A stretch of 64,000 nt of DNA from Nemertoderma westbladi. Lineage: Eukaryota; Xenacoelomorpha; Nemertodermatida; Nemertodermatidae. Where the stretch lies: positions 1 to 64,000 of the forward strand of contig JAUCBJ010001977.1 of assembly GCA_032718475.1 (NCBI GenBank). The letters are read 5' to 3'. The position numbers were made by a program, and so were the translations under genes. How positions within the stretch are numbered: the first letter of the stretch is position 1; every line of letters starts with the position of its first letter. Below the pieces are notes generated by a model. It was not told where the DNA came from, ran no database searches, and saw only the letters and a program-made list of their open reading frames with translations. Positions 1 to 10,431 of this stretch are shown here, piece by piece.

Positions 1-275
1 AAATTTGAAACATGAGATAATTTCACCTCCCGACCACTGACTGGGTGAGCCAGAATTTTTGTTTTAGCTTTCAATCTTTAGCTACAAGCGTTTAAAAAAA
101 GTGTCTCCAGCAATATTACACCAGTTACACCGCAGTTATTCTAGCTGTTTGTTGGTACCAATGGAAAGCTGACCATGCAAGGATTCCAAATATGTAACAC
201 ATTTTGAATTTCGTTGAAAAATAGCTGAGATATGAGCGTTCAAATGTTGCATGGTTATGCACTGGCGCGAGGCTA
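1..275 (-). repeat. Interspersed repeat, inverted copy (family of the 14.35-kb foldback)
   Basis: This stretch is closely similar, in reverse orientation, to the interior of the foldback element at about 14450-14740. Shared words include the 'gcctcgcg' block, 'ttccattggtaccaac' and the 'cccagtcagtggtcgggagg' end. A second copy in the opposite orientation begins near 430, so the two form an inverted pair around an AT-rich centre. The left edge lies outside the window. No coding potential is seen. Confidence 0.75.
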
Positions 276-519
276 TTTTATTATATTTCATAAATAAACC
301 ATATCTGGAACATTTTTTAAATGTATGAATAACTACGTAATAGTATGATTAAATATGTAATGCATTGTTGCCCAGCTACGTATTTGGATAAACAAAATAT
401 GCCAGATTATGATGCATTTATTAAATAGAATAAAATAGCCTCGCGCAGGTGCATAACCATGCAACATTTGGACGCCCATATCTTAGCTATTTTTCAACGA
501 AATTCAAATTGTGTTACAT

Positions 520-1204
520 CATGACCTACTATAATTCGATTCTACAGAGATATTTCTCTACAGGGGAGTCACATGTTGAGTCCGAGCCCAGAGAGACTCT
601 TTAAACCTGAGATATTTCTCTACAGGGGAGTCACACGTTGAGTCCGAGCCCAGAGAGACTCTTTAAACCTGAGATATTTCTCTACAGGGGAGTCACATGT
701 TGAGTCCGAGCCCAGAGAGACTCTTTATACCTGAGATATTTCCTCTACAGGGGAGTCACACAATTAATTTTCTGGTTTACGTTTAATTTTCAGGATTGTT
801 ACTCTATCTATTTAATTAATAAAGAGCCCTTATCAGGGCCATTGGTGTGTTTTCACACTGGGGAATATTGGGTTGGCAATCCTAATAAAATAATAAAGTA
901 ATAAGTCAAAATAAAATATATAAAGAACGTGATAATAATAATATAATTCACCTCCGTTTCTTTATATTTTCACTTTTTATATTTTGCTTAGGTTAACACG
1001 TTTTTAAGATTTTTTGTTTGCAAATCTGAGCTGTGCTACTTGTTTTTTTTATTAATTAACAAGTTTATGAATATCACCAATTTATAAAAAACACATGGGG
1101 AGTATAATTTACAAAATTATAATCGATTTACAAGTAGAAACAAGTAGGCCCACTAAATTTAGTGGGCTGCTGCAGCATACCAGGTCGTATTATAGTAGGT
1201 CATG
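520..1204. mobile_element. 685-bp non-autonomous transposon (MITE-like) with 16-bp TIRs
   Basis: The element begins CATGACCTACTATAAT and ends with its perfect inverse, ATTATAGTAGGTCATG. It is flanked by GTTACAT at 513-519 and 1205-1211, a 7-bp target duplication. The empty site is seen in the paralogous repeat near 14530, which has GTTACAT only once. No transposase reading frame is present. Superfamily is not assigned. A 62-bp tandem repeat lies inside it. Confidence 0.75.
547..760 (+). repeat. 62-bp tandem repeat, about 3.4 copies, inside the MITE
   Basis: The unit runs from GAGATATTTCTCTACAGGGG through GAGTCCGAGCCCAGAGAGAC to TTTAAACCT. Three nearly identical copies are followed by a partial one with small changes. 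It lies wholly within the 520-1204 element. Confidence 0.85.
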
Positions 1205-1259
1205 GTTACATATTTGAAATCATTGCAGGGCCAGCTTTCCATTGGTACCAACAAAAAAT

Positions 1260-2890
1260 ACTAATACAAATAACTATCAATAATAAGTGAATTGTTGTGG
1301 GGTGAGTGACGCGGTGAAATAAATAAATAATGTAAATAGGACAATATGATAATGCTCTCCATAGCGAAAAATATCAACCGGCCATATTGGGGCTCGAACC
1401 CGGTACCTAGGTTCAAACTTCTGGTTATTATCCCCCCGTGCCCCCCCCCCCCCCCCCCCCCCCCCCTGGATCCGCCCCTGATTAGTAGGTCATGCCCGAC
1501 TATTCATCTTCCCTTGTTTGACTACGCAGAATGTGTTACTACAGGTAAACCTGCCAACCAGGATGTTACTGAGATGCTCTTTATATTTCAGAAATATGGA
1601 TTCGTACTGTATGAATGAGTTAAAAGGTAGTTTTTTAATAGTTACACAATTCGTGACCACTTTGGCTGGTTGGTTTACAGAAATGACATATCACGTTGAC
1701 TAAAACCGACATTGTTAGTTGAATAATACTGTAGTTTAATGCCAGTGTAGAAACTGGTAATTTACTTCACGGTTATTGATTAAACCATATCAGATTTATC
1801 GTATTACATTTTTATTAAGAATGAAACTAAGCCAGTAAGTAACACGGTTGTGTTTAAACGAACTGCACGGAAAACCCATTGAACAACTACTGTGTAGTAA
1901 AAAAAACTAACTTACAACATAAATAGCAAATCTTTCAATACAATAGTCACGTTAACTATAAAAGAATTCGTACAAAGTACAAATAAACAATAATAAATTT
2001 ACAAAACAATAATACAGTAAGTAATTGCACACAGTACGCGATTAATAAAGTTATTGGATACGTAGGACTGCACGATGTGTGTCGTTTGGGATATTCATCA
2101 ACATTACCCCAGAGGTAATGTAGTTGCTATAGAAACAGCTAATACGACAAGGTAGAAAGAGACAGTGACTGATGAACACCCACAGAATTTAAAGGTAGCC
2201 GCGCTCCGCCTGAAAGGGATACATAATAATTAAACGTTGAATTAATATTTAAACTATTTAGTACAGCGCAGTGTAATACGTGATAATAGAGGTTAACTGC
2301 CATATACAAGCGACTCTACTTTAAAACTAGAAACTACTTCTAGAACTAGAATCTTCTTTTGTAGAAGTAAATGGTTTTATCAACGATTATTATAGTTTCA
2401 AAAGATGGGGGGTTTTACTAAAGTAGATTATATTTCATTGCATATACGGGGGAGTAAAATATAATATTCTAGTGTAAACGCGTGAAAGTAACTCACAATG
2501 TTATGGGTGAAACAAGAGTCAGATTTCTTCTGAAATTTAATTCGAATTGGTTGAGGTCGACAGTCTTCGTAAAATATTCTGTGTCTGTTTTCTATCTTTT
2601 CACCAAAATGTGAATGTATCGTCTGTAAGAAAGCATTACAGCGGTTAAAGAATAAATAATTTGAGGTTAAGTAACATAACATGGTCAACATGGATCTACT
2701 TTGACTAACCGGACAACCCGGTAACTTAACATACAACATTGCTATTCGCTTCCTTCAGAACGACACACTTCCACCATTCTTATTCGTAATTGTGGTGGAC
2801 TATTTGCTTCGCATGTCCTTAGACCATCTTAATATAGATGGGGTGATGGTAACACCCCCCTACTGGCACAAGAAGTAAAGGAAATCCAGC
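1260..2890. other. Non-coding stretch, no gene seen
   Basis: AT-rich sequence. Positions 1441-1466 are a run of 26 C. Just before it, on the minus strand, is a tRNA B-box-like word (GGGTTCGAGCCCC, about 1390-1402), but no matching A box could be aligned. Reading frames here are short and unconvincing. Confidence 0.5.
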
Positions 2891-2894
2891 AAAG

Positions 2895-3420
2895 GACCTA
2901 ATGATCTAGACTTTGCAGATGAATTAGGAGTACTGTCAGAAAAACAAGAGAAAGATTGACCCCAAAGGGTCCTCTGCTCATTGGAGGAAGGTTACTTCTA
3001 GTTTTGTAAACTCCAGGAAGACCACAACTTTGACAGCCCTAAGAATGTCTGATCATAAGGGCATAAGCTTCAGGGATGGCTTGCTTGAGCACGTGGATGT
3101 CTTCCGCAAATTGGGATCATGGATCCGGAGTTAGTCCTTCGGATACATGATGGCAAGGCATGGATGGGCAGCATGGAGTACTCACTCCAGGATATGGAAG
3201 TCCCATAGAATAAAACGGAATCTCAAGATTCGATTATCAATGGCAGCGGTAGTACTAGTACTCTTATATTGGAGTCCATGCTGGAACACTGCATAGGATA
3301 CCAAATCTCTGGATGGTACATTCACAAGAATGCTATGCCGGGTTCATTGTGTCAACTACAATGGACACGTATCCAAACTGTATCGCTGTATCTGATATCT
3401 GAATATTGCATATGCAGATA
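2895..3420 (+). pseudogene. Degenerate RTE-type LINE reverse transcriptase fragment
   Basis: Conceptual translation with stops and probable frame changes gives the end of a non-LTR reverse transcriptase. A DFADEL segment near 2910-2930 stands in for the catalytic F/Y-A-D-D motif. It is followed by FRKLGSWI (near 3100), then WKS...RNLKIRL (near 3200), and then LDGTFTRML with N-x-H-V-S (near 3310-3370). This order is characteristic of the RT C-terminal region of RTE-like LINEs. Several stops and the damaged second catalytic Asp show it is dead. The downstream stretch to about 3850 may be its tail but is not recognisable. Clade assignment is from motif memory, not a search. Confidence 0.7.
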
Positions 3421-4427
3421 GGTCGTCAGGTCAAGTATTCTAGGTCATTGATCAATAAAACTTGCCACCTCCATGCAGCATAAAGGAGGTGCCACCTGTT
3501 GTAGCTGCATAGACCCTCTTACTAGGGCAAATCTGGTCCTGTAACTAGGATCCCCTTCGTTCTGGGATAAGGACGCCCTTGGTCCTGGATTAAGGACCCA
3601 TATACTTGGCTGCAGGGGTATATGGCCTGGCCAGGCAGATGGTGATCTACCAATGGCTGGTCAGGAGTAGAGAGTTCTTCAGGGGTACAGGGCATGACCC
3701 AGCAGATGAGCTGCACAGCCAATGGTGGGTCATGTGTGCCAGAGTAGATATGGGTGATGGGCCTCATATCTAACTACACGGCGACACCCACCCTGTGGAA
3801 CGGCAAACCAGGGTGTGGTATTTGCCCCGAGAGCTGAGGTACGCTAGACCTGCTATTATTATACTGTAAGTTTATAGGTATAGGGGGGCAATCCGCGCGG
3901 GGGGGGGGGGGGGGGGGGGGGGGTTAGATACGCCTAGGACACCGGCAGCATTCTTAATGCAGCTGCTTCCAGCCACCTTTTTCAAACACCCCTTGGTACG
4001 GACCAAGGACTACTGAACGTGAACAGCTGAAGTAGGCCTACCGCTGTAACGGTCAGACGGTAGTCCTTGAAGGCCCTACGGACAGACGGAATAACCGGTA
4101 CTACAGTACAGCAGTACAGCAGTACTATTCATTTACGTCAACTTTGCAATATTCAGCTATTACTGTATTATCTGATTATCAGGTATGGCGACGTGCAGTT
4201 GGCAGTGAGTACTACCAGTACCAGAGTACTGCAGCCCTGCAGTCTGGCAGTACAGTCAGACAGTGCAGCAGTGCTGCAGTGTATGTAATGATGACATGAC
4301 ATCTACTGATCTAGGTAATGATTGAATGATATTCGTTTAGTTAGACCCAACTGCTAGTTTTATATTACAGTATTATTCAGTTATCTGGTTATTTGATATA
4401 TCTTTCTATCATGATTATAATTCGGCC
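3421..4427. other. Non-coding, AKAP1 upstream region
   Basis: Contains an imperfect inverted GC-richer stretch (3480-3850), a run of 25 G at 3899-3923, and CAGTAC/GTACTG-rich sequence at 4080-4280 just upstream of AKAP1. No TATA box or other promoter element can be supported. The 73-codon frame at 4067-4288 runs through the CAGTAC repeats and is not credible. Confidence 0.4.
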
Positions 4428-6311
4428 ATGTATATACCTAGAGCGGTGATCTACATCGCCACTCCTATGGTGGCACTCGCAGTGGGTCTAGCTATATATT
4501 TCAAGAATTCAAAAGCCATTAGTACGGGTAGTTCTACGGAATCAGAAAAAACCAGGAATAATTCAAATTTGAGTGATTCATCTCAAATGGATTCGAGACT
4601 TAAAGAATCAGGAAAGAATCCTATTTCATTGTCTGTTGTTGACGGCGATGATAGTATAATAATTGATAATGCAGTCGTGCGCTGCTCCCGTCCGGATATT
4701 TTACCAACAAAAGCTATTGAACGCGATAACGATAGGCCTAGTGTTTCAGGTACTGCATCTAACATTGATTGCAGTTTGTATAATGATGATGGAGAAATTA
4801 AATTAACTGATGAATCATTTCACGATAATGACGAGAATTTACCTAATTGTTTGAGCGCCGATCTTTCAAAATTAACGTGCGAATTTAGTGAGGATAAACA
4901 GCTGGGGGTAACCGCTGGAGTGGAGATTCTTGAAAGTAACACATCGGCTCCTAAGGTGAAGAGGGTTTGTAAAGGGAAACGACGAGGGAAATTCCGTCGT
5001 TCTGTGGAGGAGGGGGATGTTTGTTCGTCGGCCCCCCAGTCACTCGGGACTGCCCCCCAGTCACTCGGGACTGCCCCCCAGTCTCTCGGGACTGCCCCCC
5101 AGTCACTCGGGACTGTCCCCCAGTCTCCCGGGATGGCCCACCAGTCTACCGATTCAGCGGCAGCCGGTGGCGACAGTTCGGTAGTGAATTCCCTCGGCGC
5201 CGGGGACGCCAATAGTAAGTCGCGATATAATCCGGCTAAAGAAAATATAAGTTCAGGGAAAGATAAAAATGAAGGAAAAGATAAAAAACGCGGCGACGGT
5301 AAACCATGGAAACCGCATAATAAAGCTAACGGATCGGCGATGAACGGAGTGTCTGGTACAGCGAGGCTGGATACAACCGATAACATTATATGGGAGTGCG
5401 AATTCCCTATCCAATATTCCGCTTTGTTCATCGGGAAGAAAGGGAAAATGGTGAATTTTCTAAAGGAGAAATCCGGAGCGAAGATATTCCTTAAGAAGTT
5501 GCCATTCGATTCGCCGTTCCACTCGTTATTAATCGAGGGATCTTTGGAGGGAATTAATCGCGCGTTGAAATTAATCGACAATAAGTTCTCCTACATCGAT
5601 CTCTCGGGGGGAGTTTATTACGATAAATCGGGGGCGATCGTTGTTCCGGTACCGACGGCTGTGCAGCCGTTGAACCCCAACACCTCGCAACTCCGTCTCC
5701 CGCACGCCGTCGTCGAGGTCTCCGTCCCCTACGTGTCGCACGCCGGCCGCTTCTTCGTGCAGCAACCCACCCACCCCATGTACCCCGCGCTGGCGCGTCT
5801 CTCCGTCGCCATGGGGACGGTCTACTCGGACCCGGAGGGGGCGGGGATCCCCAGTCTGCCGGTCCCGATATCCCCCGGGATGATCTGCGTGGTCCCGACG
5901 GCGGCTCAGGGCCGCTGGGCCCGCGCCATGGTCTGCGGCAGCGAGGGCGGCTCCTTCATCTGCGTGAAGCTGGTAGACCTCGGCGGCTACGTCACCGTGT
6001 CCGCCGACTTACTCAAACAGATCCGTAACGACTTTATCTCCCTCCCCTTCCAGGCGACCGACGTGGCGTTATACAACGCCCGTCCCACGCCGCCCCCCGG
6101 GGGCCCCAAACTTCGGTCCCACAATAAGTTCTCCGACGAGGCAACTAAACTGTTTAAAGAATTGATCAGCGGGAAAACTTTATTAGTTGAGGTAAAAGAT
6201 TATAATAGAGAAGGAATCCCGTTAGTGAATCTATATGCGGTGGAAGGGAGCGACAGTAAACTAGTTAACCAGTGCTTGATAGACTCTGGGTTGGCTATAC
6301 CGACCAATTGA
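4428..6311 (+). CDS. AKAP1: A-kinase anchor protein 1 (mitochondrial, KH + Tudor)
   Basis: Single-exon 627-residue protein. Residues about 3-25 (MYIPRAVIYIATPMVALAVG onward) are a hydrophobic N-terminal anchor followed by basic residues, like the outer-mitochondrial-membrane tail of animal AKAP1. A long polar, probably disordered region follows. It contains heptad repeats (about 202-240) and a basic Lys/Arg-rich stretch. A KH domain spans about 320-387, with the RNA-binding GKKG loop at 336-339. An extended Tudor domain follows (core about 484-545, with helical flank to 627). This order matches AKAP1, which tethers PKA and mRNAs to mitochondria. I cannot point to the PKA RII-binding helix. 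The ATG gives the anchor at the very N terminus, supporting the start. A poly(A) signal lies at 6388-6393. A strongly GC-rich block (about 5640-6120) interrupts otherwise AT-rich codon use. Identification is by domain architecture. Confidence 0.9.
   Translation: MYIPRAVIYIATPMVALAVGLAIYFKNSKAISTGSSTESEKTRNNSNLSDSSQMDSRLKESGKNPISLSVVDGDDSIIIDNAVVRCSRPDILPTKAIERDNDRPSVSGTASNIDCSLYNDDGEIKLTDESFHDNDENLPNCLSADLSKLTCEFSEDKQLGVTAGVEILESNTSAPKVKRVCKGKRRGKFRRSVEEGDVCSSAPQSLGTAPQSLGTAPQSLGTAPQSLGTVPQSPGMAHQSTDSAAAGGDSSVVNSLGAGDANSKSRYNPAKENISSGKDKNEGKDKKRGDGKPWKPHNKANGSAMNGVSGTARLDTTDNIIWECEFPIQYSALFIGKKGKMVNFLKEKSGAKIFLKKLPFDSPFHSLLIEGSLEGINRALKLIDNKFSYIDLSGGVYYDKSGAIVVPVPTAVQPLNPNTSQLRLPHAVVEVSVPYVSHAGRFFVQQPTHPMYPALARLSVAMGTVYSDPEGAGIPSLPVPISPGMICVVPTAAQGRWARAMVCGSEGGSFICVKLVDLGGYVTVSADLLKQIRNDFISLPFQATDVALYNARPTPPPGGPKLRSHNKFSDEATKLFKELISGKTLLVEVKDYNREGIPLVNLYAVEGSDSKLVNQCLIDSGLAIPTN
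5032..5153 (+). repeat. 21-bp coding repeat (APQSLGT heptads) in AKAP1
   Basis: Five to six in-frame 21-bp units encode APQSLGT, drifting to VPQSPGM and AHQSTD at the 3' end. The first four units are nearly identical in DNA. This marks recent in-frame expansion within the disordered linker. Confidence 0.9.
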
Positions 6312-6439
6312 GTTGTTTTGTTAAACTTATTGTAGTTAGTTGGGCCGCGGTTTACCTACAGTTCCGGGACAGTCGATGTATACAGTAAATAAATTCATTA
6401 ACGAATTCCTTGAGAATCGGAAGACTGGGGATGGAATAT

Positions 6440-8184
6440 GTTAAACTGTCTGTAATCCTAACTAACGTCGGTTTATATAAACTGTCTGTAATCCAAACTA
6501 ACGTCGGTTAATATAAACTGTCTGTAATCCTAACTAACGTCGGTTTATATAAACCGTCTGTAATCCAAACTAACGTCGGTTTATATAAACTGTCTGTAAT
6601 CATAACTAACGTCGGTTTATATAAACTGTCTGTAATCCTAACTAACGTCGGTTTATATAAACTGTCTGTAATCCTAACTAACGTCGGTTTATATAAACTG
6701 TCTGTAATCCTAACTAACGTCGGTTTATATAAACTGTCTGTAATCCTAACTAACGTCGGTTCATATAAACTGTCTGTAATCCTAACTAACGTCGGTTTAT
6801 ATAAACTGTCTGTAATCCTAACTAACGTCGGTTTAAATAAACTGTCTGTAATCCTAACTAACGTCGGTTTATATAAACTGTCTGTAATCCTAACTAACGT
6901 CGGTTTATATAAACTGTCTGTAATCCTAACTAACGTCGGTTTATATAAACTGTCTGTAATCCTAACTAACGTCGGTTTATATAAACTGTCTGTAATCCTA
7001 ACTAACGTCGGTTTATATAAACTGTCTGTAATCCTAACTAACGTCGGTTTATATAAACTGTCTGTAATCCTAACTAACGTCGGTTTATATAAACCGTCTG
7101 TAATCCTAACTAACGTCGGTTTATATAAACTGTCTGTAATCCTAACTAACGTCGGTTTATATAAACTGTCTGTAATCCTAACTAACGTCGGTTTATATAA
7201 ACTGTCTGTAATCCTAACTAACGTCGGTTCATATAAACTGTCTGTAATCCTAACTAACGTCGGTTTATATAAACTGTCTGTAATCCTAACTAACGTCGGT
7301 TTATATAAACTGTCTGTAATCCTAACTAACGTCGGTTTATATAAACTGTCTGTAATCCTAACTAACGTCGGTTTATATAAACTGTCTGTAATCCTAACTA
7401 ACGTCGGTTTATATAAACTGTCTGTAATCCTAACTAACGTCGGTTTATATAAACTGTCTGTAATCCTAACTAACGTCGGTTTATATAAACTGTCTGTAAT
7501 CCTAACTAACGTCGGTTTATATAAACTGTCTGTAATCCTAACTAACGTCGGTTTATATAAACTGTCTGTAATCCTAACTAACGTCGGTTTATATAAACTG
7601 TCTGTAATCCTAACTAACGTCGGTTTATATAAACTGTCTGTAATCCTAACTAACGTCGGTTTATATAAACTGTCTGTAATCCTAACTAACGTCGGTTTAT
7701 ATAAACTGTCTGTAATCCTAACTAACGTCGGTTTATATAAACTGTCTGTAATCCTAACTAACGTCGGTTTATATAAACTGTCTGTAATCCTAACTAACGT
7801 CGGTTTATATAAACTGTCTGTAATCCTAACTAACGTCGGTTTATATAAACTGTCTGTAATCCTAACTAACGTCGGTTTATATAAACTGTCTGTAATCATA
7901 ACTAACGTCGGTTTATATAAACTGTCTGTAATCCTAACTAACGTCGGTTTATATAAACTGTCTGTAAACCTAACTAACGTCGGTTTATATAAACTGTCTG
8001 TAATCCTAACTAACGTCGGTTTATATAAACTGTCTGTAATCCTAACTAACGTCGGTTTATATAAACCGTCTGTAATCCTAACTAACGTCGGTTTATATAA
8101 ACTGTCTGTAATCCTAACTAACGTCAGTTTATATAAACTGTCTGTAATCCTAACTAACGTCGGTTTATATAAGCTGTCTGTAAT
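6440..8184. repeat. 36-bp minisatellite, about 48 copies
   Basis: The unit is GTTTATATAAACTGTCTGTA followed by ATCCTAACTAACGTCG. Copies differ by single substitutions only. The array starts about 45 bp after the AKAP1 poly(A) signal. Because 36 is a multiple of three, the minus strand has a 463-codon frame of 12-residue repeats (ITDSLYKPTLVR). That frame is a by-product of the repeat and not a gene. Each unit holds the palindrome TTTATATAAA. Confidence 0.97.
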
Positions 8185-9070
8185 AATATAATTATTTTTA
8201 ATCCATTTTCGAACAACTTATTTTTGGCGACTTTTTATCTTATTAATTACCTGTACGGCGTCTGTCGCCTATTTAATACAATACAAGTGTAATAATATTG
8301 TCTTCTGTTGAATTTTATATGCGGCCTGTATCCCTAAACGTTAACTATAACTATACTGTCTGATTTTTTATACAGGTATTGTGGAGAATTCTTGCAATAT
8401 TTCGCTTATTAATATTAAGCATTCGAATTAGAGAACTGAAACTTGAATTCTGGAGATAAAATTATTGGTATGGCCATGTATGGCTCAGATAGAGTGAAAA
8501 ATAATTTAACTAAAATATGTACAACTTTGATAATATACTATAATAATAATAGAATAATATTACGAACTGTTTTGTATTTTAGTTTTAGTGTTTTTGCAGA
8601 TATTGATATTGAATTGATATTGTAGATATTGAATTTAATATAACATGCAAAATGAACCCTTCGTAAGAATCTCTATAAATGCAAATGGGTTTAATAAGTT
8701 ACAGAGGTTAAAACGCGATCAATATTAAATCAGCATTCATTGTAATGGCGTTCGTAAGATATAGACAATGTTCACTCTATCTGAACCAGAACCTATTTCT
8801 CGGAAAATCTTTTAAGAAATGTTATTATAAAACTTATAAATTTTATTATATTTTAACATAATTTAATAACACTACATTTTATTTTAATAAGATAATAATT
8901 TACCCGTCCTTAATTTGGTATGACATATAAATACTAATCATATTTACTTTATATTACATAAAAAGGGAATTCATTATTTTCATTAAGTTCATTGTCTACT
9001 GACATATATACCTCGCAGTGTTTCACACATTCACACATTAAGATACATTTTGTTTTTGTCATTTACTCCT
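8185..9070. other. Non-coding stretch, nothing recognised
   Basis: AT-rich sequence between the 36-bp array and the first dispersed-repeat module. No gene, RNA or clear repeat is seen. Confidence 0.5.
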
Positions 9071-9071
9071 A

Positions 9072-9112
9072 TTTGGGTGATTCTCATCAAATCTGTACCT
9101 CGTTGCGGACGG
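9072..9112 (+). repeat. Head module of dispersed repeat (GGGTGATTCTCATCAAATCT)
   Basis: The block GGGTGATTCTCATCAAATCT + GTACC + CGTTGCGGACGGGACA occurs here, at 12913 and at 59376, always in + orientation. It is part of the repeat family described at 10345-12800 and 59376-60370. The sequence from here to 10345 carries further variants of the GTCCCGTCCGCAAC word but no gene. Confidence 0.6.
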
Positions 9113-10431
9113 GACATTTCCCTACTTCATGGCCGTTTATTTCTCATACTAACCATCATAGATATAAGAGTAATGGCTCATTTTATTCGACAATAATATT
9201 CCAATCTATGTGCCACAAAAATGCTTCTTCAAAAATATGTCATGACCTCTTGGAGTCAAAATAATAATAAAATGTGTCCCATCGACAACATTTGTGAAAA
9301 ATAAACTACGTTAGTCTATAATTTACGAACATTATGCTCAAAGATTAGCTCTTCAATATTACGTGGTATATGTCAGCTTACGTTTTAAAGTAAAAAAAAT
9401 CAGGATGGATCTATTTTTAGGCTTTGATTTTAGCTTTATATGTGGAACAAAAATCGCGTCACGCGTCAAAGCCAATATCGAATAGTAATATACTGTATTA
9501 ATAACTCTGTACAATTAATTATACCGAGCAAATTATGATTAATTTCTGTATATGCAGCTACAGTGTCTATAAACTACAGTACAGTGCAGGGCTTATTGCT
9601 TGTATCTCATTTAGTATTTATATTTCAGTTGTTCAAATTGGGCACAGGTAGGTCGAAATTATTCTTTTAATTTTTCTGGGTATACCCTCATAACCTGCAC
9701 TATTGTGCCGTAGTCTCCCATTGCTTGTCTACATGACCGCAAGGGATTGATGTACCCAGAAACTACGGTATTTTCTTGTTCTTTCTTCTGCAAGCTGCAG
9801 CAAAACGTCAGCATCCATTTTGAATAAATAGTTTCAAAATTAATATTTAAAAATCCCGCTCTCTCTTATTGGTTTTGACGCTTGACCCGTCCGCTTGACC
9901 CGTCCGCGTTGGTTGGGGCTCCCCTTTAGAAGGTGTATTCGAGCACAATCTTCCAAGCATTATTGAAAAATAACTAAAATTTCTACTGTCTGTTTGAAAT
10001 TACATGCAACATGTCCCATCCTCAACGGGCGTTTCTTGCAAGCTCTGGGAACTATCAAATTGCTATTTATATAGATATACATATATTTATAAGACATTAA
10101 TCCTACAAATAAATAAATTATAAAAAAGGTGACATATATTAGCCGTTATTCCAGGGTAGACAAGTAAATGCCAATGTCCCGTCCACAACGGATGTCCCAT
10201 CCATCCGTAAGACCTAAATTAAGGTATATGATACTCATGTAATGTTATATGTTATCGTAATTTCTGTGATCTGAACATACTACTGATTTAAATTGTTTTT
10301 AAAATTATTATCAGTCTCAAATGTTAAACAAAAAATATTGTGAACAATGTCAAGTTACAAGACAATAAATTGGTATGTTAACAACGTCGGTATTATACTT
10401 CACAAGAGTTGATTGACCCATTAATTAGCTC

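Larger units (their letters stand above)
430..1256 (+). repeat. Same interspersed repeat, + orientation, interrupted by a 685-bp insertion
   Basis: Positions 430-519 and 1205-1256 together reproduce the same family as 14450-14590. The uninterrupted 14.5-kb copy reads through 'gtgttacatatttgg' where this copy is split. The split is explained by the inverted-repeat insertion at 520-1204. Confidence 0.75.

Noticed and set aside
1385-1410. Third tRNA-derived element
   Set aside because: Only a B-box-like word was found; no A box at the right distance.
4067-4288. 73-codon frame upstream of AKAP1
   Set aside because: It consists of CAGTAC-type repeats read in frame, with no domain; it could at most be leader sequence.
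6508-7899. 463-codon minus-strand frame of 12-residue repeats
   Set aside because: Produced by a 36-bp repeat whose length is divisible by three; uniform substitutions show no coding bias.
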